Below, piece by piece: positions 7,401 through 14,762 of a stretch of DNA of 16,968 bases. The notes below the pieces were generated by a model, which saw nothing but the letters and a program-made list of their open reading frames with translations, did not search any database and was not told where the DNA came from. Origin of the DNA: Candidatus Gastranaerophilales bacterium. GTDB lineage: Bacteria; Cyanobacteriota; Vampirovibrionia; Gastranaerophilales; JAILCC01. The DNA is taken from contig JAKSUS010000003.1 in NCBI GenBank assembly GCA_024408745.1, forward strand, positions 1-16,968, read 5' to 3'. Every line of letters begins with the position of its first letter. Position 1 is the stretch's first letter. The translations under genes and the position numbers were made by a program.

Positions 7401-8608
7401 ATGCACACTAAACAAGAGATTGAAAATATACTTGATAAAACAGAAGAAGAATTATCACATGAATTTAAAAAATATAATAAGATAAGAGACTTTAATCAGG
7501 AAAAAGTTCTTGATGCTTTTGTTAAAAATAAAATCGGCATGGAACATTTCTCTTATGTTTCAGGCTACGGGCATGATGATATAGGCAGAGATGCAATTGA
7601 CAATGTTTTTGCGGATATTTTTAAAGCCGAAAGCGCAATCGTTCGCAACCACTTTGCGTCAGGTACGCATGCTCTTGCTTGTGTATTATTTGGTATTTTA
7701 AGACCGGGTGATGAATTAATTTCAGTAGCCGGCAGACCTTATGATACAATGGAAGAAGTTATAGGTTTGAGAGGTGATGAAAAAGCCTCACTAAAAAGTT
7801 TTGGCGTAACTTATGATGAAATTCCTCTTGTTAATAATTTGGATATTGATTTTGATAAGTTAGAAAAAAGAATTAATCAAAAAACCTCAATGGTTTTAAT
7901 TCAACGTTCAAGAGGATATTCAACAAGAAAATCTTTAAATATTGAAACTATTGAAAAAATCGTAAATATTGTAAAATCAAAAAATCAAAATTGTGTATGC
8001 TTTGTTGATAACTGCTATGGTGAATTTGTAGAAGATAAAGAACCTTTAGAAGTAGGTGCTGATATAATGGCAGGCTCATTAATCAAAAACCCGGGTGGTT
8101 CAATCGTTGAATGTGGCGGATATGTTGCAGGAAAAAAAGATTTAGTCGAACTCACCGCAAGTCGCCTTACCGCTCCCGGAATAGGAAGAAAAGGCGGTAG
8201 CATGCTCAACCAATCGAGATTAATCTTGCAGGGTGTTTTCATGGCACCATCTGTTGTTATGGAAGCAGTTAAAGGCGCTGTTCTTGCTTCAAAACTGTTA
8301 TCAGATTTAGGCTTTATAACTACTCCTGATGCTCATACAAAAAGAACCGATATTATTCAGGCAATAGAATTTGGCAGACCTGAACCTTTGATGGCATTTT
8401 GTAAAGCACTACAACATGCAAGTCCTGTTGAATCATATTTAACACCTGTTCCTGATGAAGTTCCAGGTTATGATGATAAGGTTCAACAATAGAATTAAGC
8501 GCAGATGGCCCGCTCAGACCTCCTTATGTTGCATATATGCAGGGTGGAATTAATTACGCACATGTTAAAATCGCAATGAAAAGAGTTTTAGAAAGCTTGG
8601 AAATATAA
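7401..8608 (+). pseudogene. Methionine gamma-lyase-family PLP enzyme (aluminium-resistance-like), frameshifted near its 3' end
   Basis: ATG at 7401 has AGAGGAA (7388-7394) upstream. The first frame runs 363 residues to TAG at 8490-8492. PLP-fold features are HFASGTHALACVLFGILRPGDEL (85-107), FVDNCYGEFVE (201-211, D203) and GSLIKNPGGS (225-234, presumed Schiff-base K229). Another frame, open from 8480 to TAA at 8606-8608, encodes the missing C-terminus beginning GSTIELSADGPLRPPYV. In this family DDKV is expected to continue IMAAGTFVQ and then GSTIELSADGP, so about 31 bases are missing. Restoring 31 bases gives a 412-residue protein, the family's usual size. Intact relatives are annotated as carbon-sulfur lyases. 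The lost segment is conserved and the C-terminal 42 residues are detached, so this copy is probably inactive unless the break is an assembly error. No promoter fits between the rpsP terminator and the start; TTGAAT-15-TATATC (7335-7361) is a weak candidate. Confidence 0.88.
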
Positions 8609-8616
8609 ATTTACAA

Positions 8617-8646
8617 TTTACACTATTTTTTCAAATATGCTATAAT
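8617..8646 (+). promoter_or_regulatory. Promoter with extended -10 for the 94-residue gene
   Basis: TTTACA (8617-8622), an 18-base spacer and a perfect TATAAT (8641-8646) preceded by TGC (8638-8640), i.e. an extended -10. The predicted start near 8653 gives a leader of about 32 bases containing GAGGGA (8672-8677), seven bases before the ATG. Confidence 0.62.
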
Positions 8647-8684
8647 TTTTGCATAATTTATTACTGAATATGAGGGAATAGATT

Positions 8685-8969
8685 ATGTACATACAAAGCA
8701 TTAAAACTTATTCAAATTTTGGAAACAAATTATCAATCAGTAGTGATAACACAAGCAAAATGCGTACCATGAAATTAGATCCTGAAGATATAATAAACAT
8801 CAGGACAGAAGGTAACAAAAAGCAATACATATCTTACAGAACATTAGATAATGATATAGTCGGTTTTTATACTCATACAAAATTAAAAGATTTATATTCC
8901 GCAATGCAGATTGCAAAACTGTATCCCGATATTCAGGAAATTCCTGTTCAAAGAGCCAAAGAAGATTAA
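8685..8969 (+). CDS. Hypothetical 94-residue protein with its own promoter
   Basis: I do not recognise this protein. It begins MYIQSIKTYSNFGNK and has no membrane segment, signal peptide or cysteine. The first 30 residues are Ser/Asn/Thr-rich. The middle alternates hydrophobic and polar residues (IINIRTEGNKKQYISYRTLDNDIVGFYTH), suggesting beta strands. The end (LKDLYSAMQIAKLYPDIQEIPVQRAKED) looks helical. The start is supported by GAGGGA at 8672-8677 and by a consensus promoter just upstream, so it looks like a separate one-gene unit after the broken lyase gene. Codon choice matches its neighbours. Its stop lies seven bases from the stop of the convergent minus-strand gene. No function is proposed. 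Confidence 0.72.
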   Translation: MYIQSIKTYSNFGNKLSISSDNTSKMRTMKLDPEDIINIRTEGNKKQYISYRTLDNDIVGFYTHTKLKDLYSAMQIAKLYPDIQEIPVQRAKED

Positions 8970-8976
8970 ATACTTT

Positions 8977-9276
8977 TTATTTATTCATAAAGTCATTAAC
9001 TTTTTTCTTATGTAACCAACGTGCAAAAAGAAAATTTTCATAACTCAAACAAAAATTATACAATGATTGCAAAAGCGCTTTTCCTGTTTTTGAATTTGAT
9101 GCAACAATTGTATTATTATCCTGCGTCGTTTGAAGAAAAAATTCCGTATGAATTACATTTTCAACGTGATTTTCAGGCTCTTTTAAAAGAATTTTCTTTA
9201 ACCAACTTTGCAAAAACACACAAGGTTCTTTATTGCCATCTGTCTGCAGGGCTTCCGCAAATGCTTTAATAATCAT
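8977..9276 (-). CDS. Hypothetical 99-residue protein at the end of the kinase-proA unit
   Basis: The start codon lies six bases downstream of the proA stop on the same strand, which suggests it is the last gene of that unit. The protein is mostly helical-looking (MIIKAFAEALQTDGNKEPCVFLQSW..., then GKALLQSLYNFCLSYENFLFARWLHKKK) with a basic C-terminus, two cysteines and no clear membrane segment. GGAAGGA near the end of proA lies about 14 bases from the ATG, rather far for an efficient ribosome site, so coupling to proA is likely. Codon use resembles neighbouring genes. An opposing frame at 9021-9269 has only a GTG start and no ribosome site, so I prefer this strand. I recognise no family. Confidence 0.58.
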   Translation of the reverse strand: MIIKAFAEALQTDGNKEPCVFLQSWLKKILLKEPENHVENVIHTEFFLQTTQDNNTIVASNSKTGKALLQSLYNFCLSYENFLFARWLHKKKVNDFMNK

Positions 9277-9282
9277 TATATT

Positions 9283-10587
9283 TTAAAATATCCTTCCATG
9301 AAGGAATTTTTTAGCATTTTCCCCTGTATATTCGGCAACAATTTGCCCGTTTCCGAATAATTTATATTTATAAATTGTTAAGCCTTCTAAACCGACAGGT
9401 CCTCTTGCATGTGTTTTATTTGTACTGATACCGACTTCAGCACCTAACCCATACCTGAAACCGTCAGCAAATCTTGTTGAAACATTATGATAAACACCTG
9501 CCGAATCAACAAGAGCCATAAATTTTTCAACATTTTGTTTGCTCTCTGAAATTATACAATCCGTATGACCTGAACCAAAAGTGTTTATATGATTAATTGC
9601 TTCATCAATATCACTAACAATTTTAATTGAAAGAATTTTATCGCCATATTCTGTTTTCCAGTCATCATCAGTTGCAACATCAATATCTGATATGATTTTT
9701 CGTGTTTTATCACAACCTCTTAATTTGACATTGTTTTCAAACATTTTATCTTTTAACAAAGGTAAAAACTTATCGGCAATTTTTTCTGATACAAGTAATG
9801 TTTCAAGTGCATTACATGCGGCGGGATATTGGATTTTTGAATCAACAGCAACCTTTACACCTAAATCAATATTTGCCGATTCATCTGCGAAAATATGACA
9901 AATTCCGTCAGAATGTCCCAAAACTGGAATTTTTGTATTTCCTTTTATAAATTGAACAAGCTTATTACTTCCTCTCGGAATAATTAAATCAATATAATTA
10001 TCAAGAGAAAGCATATTATTTACATCTTCTCTTGATTTTACGAAATTTATTACATTATCAGGAAATTCCACAATTGTTGACAATGTATCATTTATTATTT
10101 TTACAAGAGCAGTATTTGCTAAAATTGCCTCTATTCCGCCTTTTAAAATAACTGCATTTGAAGATTTTATTGCTAAAGATGATATTTGAACAATAACATC
10201 AGGTCGAGCCTCAAAGATAACACCAATAACACCAATAGGACAAGACACTTTATACAACTCTAAATCTTCATCAATTTTTGTTGCGGATAATGTTCGATTT
10301 ATAGGGTCAGGTAATTTTTTAACATCCAAAACACCTGCAACCATATCATTAAACTTTGCATCTGATAACTTTAACCTGTCATATATTGATTGTGAAATTT
10401 CGCCATTTTCAAGTAAGATTTTAGCTTTTTTTAAATCTTCTTCATTTTGCGAAATAATAAATTCTTTATTATCAACAAGTGCTTTAGCAATTCTGTCAAG
10501 TGCATTATTCTTAATATCAGATGACAAACCGGCTAAAACTAATGATGCCTTTTTCGCATTAATTGCAATTTCTTCTATATCTTTCAT
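9283..10587 (-). CDS. proA: Gamma-glutamyl phosphate reductase (glutamate-5-semialdehyde dehydrogenase)
   Basis: 434 residues, within the longer ProA form seen in cyanobacteria-like lineages. It reduces gamma-glutamyl phosphate with NADPH to glutamate-5-semialdehyde, the second step of proline synthesis, in the cytosol. Evidence: VSCPIGVIGVIFEARPDVIV (114-133) and SSLAIKSSNAVILKGG (136-151) in the cofactor domain, IIPRGSNKLV (202-211), GHSDGICHIFAD, and YPAACNALETLLV with catalytic C258. A family-like C-terminal segment (RFADGFRYGLGAEVGIST...ARGPVGLEGLT) completes it. The ATG is three bases after the response-regulator stop and has only a distant GAGG, implying coupled translation. proB, often adjacent, is not in this window. 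A metabolic gene inside a signalling unit is unusual. Confidence 0.95.
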   Translation of the reverse strand: MKDIEEIAINAKKASLVLAGLSSDIKNNALDRIAKALVDNKEFIISQNEEDLKKAKILLENGEISQSIYDRLKLSDAKFNDMVAGVLDVKKLPDPINRTLSATKIDEDLELYKVSCPIGVIGVIFEARPDVIVQISSLAIKSSNAVILKGGIEAILANTALVKIINDTLSTIVEFPDNVINFVKSREDVNNMLSLDNYIDLIIPRGSNKLVQFIKGNTKIPVLGHSDGICHIFADESANIDLGVKVAVDSKIQYPAACNALETLLVSEKIADKFLPLLKDKMFENNVKLRGCDKTRKIISDIDVATDDDWKTEYGDKILSIKIVSDIDEAINHINTFGSGHTDCIISESKQNVEKFMALVDSAGVYHNVSTRFADGFRYGLGAEVGISTNKTHARGPVGLEGLTIYKYKLFGNGQIVAEYTGENAKKFLHGRIF

Positions 10588-10590
10588 AAA

Positions 10591-11580
10591 TTATTCTTCA
10601 ACCTCAATATTATCAAAATCAAACTTATTTACAATACGCAAAAAGGCCTGTACAACATTGTAATCCAATTGTTTACCTGCTTGAGCCTTAATGATTTCCA
10701 ATGCCTCATCAATAGTTTTTGAATTTCTGTATGCACGACTTGAAATTAAAGCATCAAAAGTATCTGCCAAAGCAATAATTCTTGCACCGATAGGAATTTC
10801 TTCTCCTCTCATGCCGTAAGGATAACCGCTTCCGTCATATCTTTCGTGGTGACACTTTATAATATTAACAACAGCATCTAACTGTTTAATGCTGCCTAAA
10901 ATTTTCAGGCTGTATTCAACGTGGTTTTTAATTGTTAAATACTCTTCATCAGTTAATTTATCGGTTTTATGTAATATATATTCAGGTACACCAATCATAC
11001 CAATATCATGGAGCAAACTGGCAACTTCAATTTTACTTAATTCCATATCGGTTAAATTCATTTCTTTAGCAATTTCTATTGCATATTCACAAACCCTTTT
11101 ACTTCTGCCACAAGTATATTTGTCTTTTTCATCAAGCGCATCAGAAATTGCACTGATTGTTCCTGTAAATAAATCTTTAAAATCATTGATTAATTTAACA
11201 TTTTCTCTTGATAAATTACTTGTTTCAAATGCTTTATCAACAGTTAAAAGAAGCTCTTCAGGAGTCCACGGTTTTTTAATATACTTGTGAATTTTTCCCG
11301 TATTAATGGCATCAACCAAAATAGGGACTTCGGAATATGCCGTAATTAACATTCTTATAATATTAGGGTAATGTTCAAAACAATGATGCAATAATTCGAC
11401 ACCACTTTTGCCGGGCATTCTGTGATCAGATATTACCATCTCAACGCTACTGTCATTTTTTAAATATTCTATTGCCTCATCAGCATTATTTGCCGTAACT
11501 ATATCGTACTGTCTTCTCAATGTCCTTTTTACTAACTGCAAATTATCAGGTTCATCATCAACAACAAGTATTTTATACAT
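10591..11580 (-). CDS. Response regulator with REC and HD-GYP domains (RpfG-like, probable c-di-GMP phosphodiesterase)
   Basis: 329 residues. The N-terminal REC domain (1-120) has the acidic pair D8/D9, phospho-acceptor D52 (ISDHRMP), T80 and K103 (IKKPW). A linker helix leads to an HD-GYP domain (about 135-320) with HDIGMIGVP (H191/D192) and HHERYDGSGYP (244-254), all metal- and nucleotide-binding landmarks intact. The RpfG family hydrolyses cyclic di-GMP, so phosphorylation by the upstream kinase would probably tune c-di-GMP levels or protein contacts rather than DNA binding. Its ATG overlaps the kinase stop by eight bases (ATGTATAA), strong evidence for a cognate pair. It is followed after three bases by proA. 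Activity and direction of control are inferred. Confidence 0.94.
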   Translation of the reverse strand: MYKILVVDDEPDNLQLVKRTLRRQYDIVTANNADEAIEYLKNDSSVEMVISDHRMPGKSGVELLHHCFEHYPNIIRMLITAYSEVPILVDAINTGKIHKYIKKPWTPEELLLTVDKAFETSNLSRENVKLINDFKDLFTGTISAISDALDEKDKYTCGRSKRVCEYAIEIAKEMNLTDMELSKIEVASLLHDIGMIGVPEYILHKTDKLTDEEYLTIKNHVEYSLKILGSIKQLDAVVNIIKCHHERYDGSGYPYGMRGEEIPIGARIIALADTFDALISSRAYRNSKTIDEALEIIKAQAGKQLDYNVVQAFLRIVNKFDFDNIEVEE

Positions 11581-13306
11581 TTTCTACTTCCTCTTTATTT
11601 TTCAAAGCATCTTTTGGCAAAGTAATAGTAAATTTAGTACCTCTACCCAATTCACTATCTATATCCACCTTTCCGCCATGTGTTTGTATTATTTTGTAAG
11701 TAATAGACATACCTAAACCTGTTCCTTCTCCAACACCTTTAGTTGTAAAGAACGGTTCAAAAACTTTTTCAATATTTTCTTTTGCAATACCTGTTCCGGT
11801 ATCTTCTATTTCAACAATGATATTATTACCGTCATCTTTAGTTCTTAAGAAAATATCGCCTTGTTCTTTTATTGCAAAAATAGCATTATCAATTATATTC
11901 ATAAATACTTGGTTTAATTGCCCTCCATAGCAATCAAGCATAGAAAGTTCGCCGTATTCTTTATGAATAGTAACTTTATTTTTATATTTGTTGTAAAGAA
12001 TATTTAAAGTTGTATCCAATTCTTTATTAACGTCAATTTCGTTAATTGTCATTTTTTCACTTCTTGAGAAGTTCTTTAAATCCATTACAATATTTCTTGT
12101 TCTTACCGTACCTTCTTTGCAACTCTTGATTAAATCCGGCAAATCATCTTTTAAATAATCATACTTGCTGTCTGCAAGAAGTTTTTTCGTTTCTTCTTTT
12201 TGTGCATCAGGTAAGAGATCAACATATTCATTATACTTATCGATAATATCCATTAAATCCTGTGAATAATTATTTAAGTGAGTAAGATTTCCGTAAATAA
12301 AGTTTACCGGATTATTAATTTCATGTGTAATACCTGCAACAAGTTCACCCAATGAACGCATTTTTTCGCCATGAACAAGCATTGCCTGTGTTTCTTTTAG
12401 TTCGTTCATTGCTTTATTAAGTTGCGCATTTTTATCGGAAATTTCCAAGGTTCTTTCTTCAATCTTCTCTTGCAATGAAGCATGGGTTTTAAAAATTATC
12501 CCTGCCATTTCGTTAAAAGCACGAATTAATATATTTAATTCTTTATAATTACTCATCGGAATTTTATGTTGAAAATTTCCTGTAGAAAATATTTTAACAC
12601 CCTTAGTTAATGAATTAATTGGTGAAATTACCAATTTAATAATGATTAATGTTGCAAATGAACTTAAAAGTAAAAATATAACTGCCAAAGTAGGATTTTT
12701 AGTATTAATATCTTTAATATAATAAGAAATATTTGAGTCTAGTGTATAAGCAATAACAACATTTAATTTCTGGGCAACCAAACCCGATTCAATACGTATA
12801 TTAGTATCATAAGGATAATCTTTTGTATAAAGCATTTTAACTTGATTAATTGAAAGTTTTTTATTTGTAATATCAGGGATAGTTGTCCATATAATACGTT
12901 GAGTTGCATCGTTATATTTTAATTTATCTTTATTATTCCGATCATTTGTATATACAACAACAAAATTAATCAATTTATTATCAATAAGCTTTTGGGTTAC
13001 TTCATGCAAAATAGTATAATTGTTTGTGTTATTTCCTTCTTTTACAGCACTATATATAATATTGGCAATAGATTTTGTAACTGTTTCACGCTCTTCAAAA
13101 CTTTTATCCGTTAAATTTTTTGAAGTCTGCATAAAATATGCCGTCATTGAAATAATTGTTATCAACATAATAACATCCATAAAAATCAAAAAAACAGCAC
13201 CTAAACTCATTGCATTTTTTTTCATACCGGCATCTATTAACCCTATTATTCTCAACGGATTAAATTTATTTTTCTGTACTTTCTTCATTTTGTTTGCTTT
13301 CTTCAT
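11573..13306 (-). CDS. Membrane-bound sensor histidine kinase
   Basis: 577 residues. Membrane segments at about 34-58 and 206-228 enclose an extracytoplasmic sensor region of about 145 residues with no recognised fold. A HAMP-like segment (226-280) and a coiled coil (275-320) follow. The dimerisation/phosphoacceptor motif is GITHEINNPVNFI with H328. An insertion of about 60 residues (345-405) separates it from VMDLKNFSRSEK. The ATPase domain has the N-box VFMNIIDNAIFAI (N474), EDTGTGI (501-507), FEPFFTTK and GEGTGLGMSI. All catalytic motifs are intact. It would autophosphorylate at H328 and pass phosphate to D52 of the overlapping regulator. The N-terminus is very basic. Met7 (codon at 13288-13286) is an alternative start that would shorten the 41-base overlap with the upstream gene. 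The signal is unknown. Confidence 0.94.
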   Translation of the reverse strand: MKKANKMKKVQKNKFNPLRIIGLIDAGMKKNAMSLGAVFLIFMDVIMLITIISMTAYFMQTSKNLTDKSFEERETVTKSIANIIYSAVKEGNNTNNYTILHEVTQKLIDNKLINFVVVYTNDRNNKDKLKYNDATQRIIWTTIPDITNKKLSINQVKMLYTKDYPYDTNIRIESGLVAQKLNVVIAYTLDSNISYYIKDINTKNPTLAVIFLLLSSFATLIIIKLVISPINSLTKGVKIFSTGNFQHKIPMSNYKELNILIRAFNEMAGIIFKTHASLQEKIEERTLEISDKNAQLNKAMNELKETQAMLVHGEKMRSLGELVAGITHEINNPVNFIYGNLTHLNNYSQDLMDIIDKYNEYVDLLPDAQKEETKKLLADSKYDYLKDDLPDLIKSCKEGTVRTRNIVMDLKNFSRSEKMTINEIDVNKELDTTLNILYNKYKNKVTIHKEYGELSMLDCYGGQLNQVFMNIIDNAIFAIKEQGDIFLRTKDDGNNIIVEIEDTGTGIAKENIEKVFEPFFTTKGVGEGTGLGMSITYKIIQTHGGKVDIDSELGRGTKFTITLPKDALKNKEEVENV

Positions 13307-13562
13307 TATATTTTAGTAATGGCATAGTATTTAAAACCTGATCGGGTGATAATAATAAATCATCAACAAATTGTTTTTGAGTTTTTGTTGCAATAAGACT
13401 CGTTTCAAAACCGCCAAAGTAAGCAATTGTTCCTGCAGGTATAGTCAATTTCAAACAATAAAATATTGTTTGAAAATCTATAGTTTTAGCAAATAAAAAT
13501 ACTAAACAACCTATGATAAAAACAGTCAATAAACAAAAGATTAAAGCTAACTTCTTGCACAT
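13266..13562 (-). CDS. Small hypothetical membrane protein upstream of the kinase
   Basis: 98 residues. A hydrophobic N-terminal segment (5-25, ALIFCLLTVFIIGCLVFLFA) is a signal anchor or membrane helix. A second moderately hydrophobic stretch (about 33-54, TIFYCLKLTIPAGTIAYFGG) may be another. The C-terminal 45 residues are polar and end in a Glu/Ser/Lys/Asn-rich tail. AGGGA in the end of the preceding small gene lies about ten bases before the ATG. Its last 41 bases overlap the kinase start in another frame, so expression of the two is probably coupled. I do not recognise the family. Its position suggests an accessory membrane partner for the kinase, but nothing in its sequence proves this. 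Confidence 0.68.
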   Translation of the reverse strand: MCKKLALIFCLLTVFIIGCLVFLFAKTIDFQTIFYCLKLTIPAGTIAYFGGFETSLIATKTQKQFVDDLLLSPDQVLNTMPLLKYNEESKQNEESTEK

Positions 13563-13567
13563 TTATA

Positions 13568-13741
13568 TTATCCCTGTTTAGATTTTAATTGTTTAGTGCG
13601 TATATTTAAAGCAGCATCATGCGCAAGAACGTATACTGAACATGATTTATAATTTTTCAAATACCAAGCACAATCTTCCTGCTGACATAAAATATAATTA
13701 CCGTCACTACTACTCATCATAGGACATTTTAAAATAGCCAA
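13568..13741 (-). CDS. Small four-cysteine protein (57 residues, TTG start), first gene of the kinase-proA unit
   Basis: Too short for routine gene calls, but well supported. GGAG (13753-13750) sits eight bases before a TTG at 13741-13739, and a strong promoter lies just upstream. The protein carries Cys at 6, 19, 24 and 34 (C-x12-C-x4-C-x9-C), including KCPMM, LCQQEDCAWY and SCSVYVLAHDAALNIR. Four spaced cysteines with a CAWY motif resemble small zinc-binding or Fe-S-like domains. The spacing does not let me choose, and the metal is inference. ATG codons at 13720 and 13717 are alternative starts but would drop the first Cys, which favours TTG. The stop is five bases before the next gene's ATG, whose ribosome site lies inside this frame. 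Family unknown to me. Confidence 0.66.
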   Translation of the reverse strand: MAILKCPMMSSSDGNYILCQQEDCAWYLKNYKSCSVYVLAHDAALNIRTKQLKSKQG

Positions 13742-13775
13742 AATATAATCTCCAATATATCCTTTAACAATTGAT

Positions 13776-13804
13776 ATTATAACAATTATTTAAGTTTAAA
13801 GCAA
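13776..13804 (-). promoter_or_regulatory. Promoter of the Cys-rich protein / kinase / HD-GYP / proA unit
   Basis: On the minus strand TTGCTT (13804-13799), a 17-base spacer and a perfect TATAAT (13781-13776) predict a start near 13769, about 28 bases before the TTG codon. It lies in the 82-base gap (13742-13823) after the ZIP transporter gene, in which I see no convincing terminator hairpin. Read-through from the transporter is therefore possible. Confidence 0.62.
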
Positions 13805-13823
13805 ATATGTAACCGTTAAAATC

Positions 13824-14663
13824 TTAAATATTTATTATAATTAAACCTGTCAACATTCCGAATATAACAAAAAAGGCCGGGAGTTTACTCCTGTACATAA
13901 GTATTGATTGAGGCAACAGTTCGCCAAATATAACATATAACATTGCACCGCTTGCAAAACTTAAACTCATTGAAAGCCCTAAATCTCCCATATCACCCAA
14001 GAAATATCCTGCCAATGCACCTATAATTGTTGGTGTACCACTAAGTGCAGTAATAAAAATTGCTTTTCGTCTTTTTAATCCACCATTAATCAACGGAACA
14101 GCAATTGCCATACCTTCCGGAATATTATGAAGTCCGATAAGTATTGCAAGAATCAGAGCAGAACCTTCCATAAGACCTTCGTTATTTGCAAAAGATGCAC
14201 CAATTGTCATACCTTCCGGAACATTATGAAGTGCAATAGCAGATGCCATAATTACACCGGCAATAAACAAAGAAAGTTTTGTATCATTCTTTTTTAAATG
14301 TTCCGATAAATGGTTACTGTGAATAATTTCATCTAAATCATCAGCCGTAGCGGGGTGATTTTTATCGATGTGCTGAACTTCTTTATTAGTTGTATTATCA
14401 ATAAATAAATTCAACAAATAAACCATAAAAACTCCAAATGCTATTCCCAATGAAATCAAATATATATTTATTTTAGTATCGATTGCACTGACTATTAAAT
14501 CAAAGCATACTATAGATGCCATAACACCACCTGCAAAACTAAGTAGCAAACTTACCGTTCTTACGGAATCACGTTTAAACAAAGCTCCTATAACACCGCC
14601 TAAACCGGTTCCACCGATTCCTGCAGGCGCAGTAACTTTTATTAATAACCAAATACTATCCAT
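13824..14663 (-). CDS. ZIP-family divalent metal transporter (probably zinc)
   Basis: 279 residues with about eight membrane segments. The family signature appears twice: ALHNVPEGMTIGAS (H146, N147, E150) and GLHNIPEGMAIAVP (H179, N180, E183). These are the metal-coordinating helices IV and V of ZIP proteins. A cytoplasmic-type loop (about 90-128) contains several His residues (QHIDKNH, IHSNHLSEH), typical of metal-handling loops. ZIP proteins import Zn2+ (some also Fe2+, Mn2+) across the inner membrane. The resemblance is to bacterial ZupT/GufA types; the exact metal cannot be read. GAGG lies about 11-12 bases before the ATG, a longish spacing. It is divergent from obgE across 99 bases and lies just upstream of the kinase unit on the same strand. 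No good promoter was found for it. Confidence 0.92.
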   Translation of the reverse strand: MDSIWLLIKVTAPAGIGGTGLGGVIGALFKRDSVRTVSLLLSFAGGVMASIVCFDLIVSAIDTKINIYLISLGIAFGVFMVYLLNLFIDNTTNKEVQHIDKNHPATADDLDEIIHSNHLSEHLKKNDTKLSLFIAGVIMASAIALHNVPEGMTIGASFANNEGLMEGSALILAILIGLHNIPEGMAIAVPLINGGLKRRKAIFITALSGTPTIIGALAGYFLGDMGDLGLSMSLSFASGAMLYVIFGELLPQSILMYRSKLPAFFVIFGMLTGLIIINI

Positions 14664-14746
14664 GTTAATTTCTACCTCTATTTAATAATACAACAAAGAT
14701 AACTATAAAAATATAACATTAAATTATTTAAATTTTGGTATTTTCG

Positions 14747-14758
14747 TATTATTATAAA
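14747..14758 (+). promoter_or_regulatory. Possible -10 boxes abutting the obgE start
   Basis: TATTAT (14747-14752) and TATAAA (14753-14758) lie 10 and 4 bases before the ATG at 14763. TTATTT (14724-14729) is a weak -35 at 17 bases from the first. A start near 14758 would leave about four leader bases. No ribosome site is present upstream, so near-leaderless translation is possible. Confidence 0.38.
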
Positions 14759-14762
14759 TCTT

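Noticed and set aside
8480..8608. The lyase C-terminal fragment as a separate small gene or programmed frameshift product
   Set aside because: It has no start codon or ribosome site, no slippery sequence is evident, and simple slippage could not restore the missing conserved residues.
9021..9269. Plus-strand 82-residue frame opposite the 99-residue minus gene
   Set aside because: It has a GTG start with no ribosome site or promoter, and the minus frame continues the proA unit with natural codon use.
10889..11290. 133-residue plus-strand frame inside the HD-GYP regulator gene
   Set aside because: It is fully opposite a strongly motif-supported gene, with no ribosome site; a shadow of its codon pattern.
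13020..13316. 98-residue plus-strand hydrophobic frame opposite the kinase N-terminus
   Set aside because: Hydrophobicity here reflects the complement of Lys/Asn/Glu-rich and membrane codons; no start signals.
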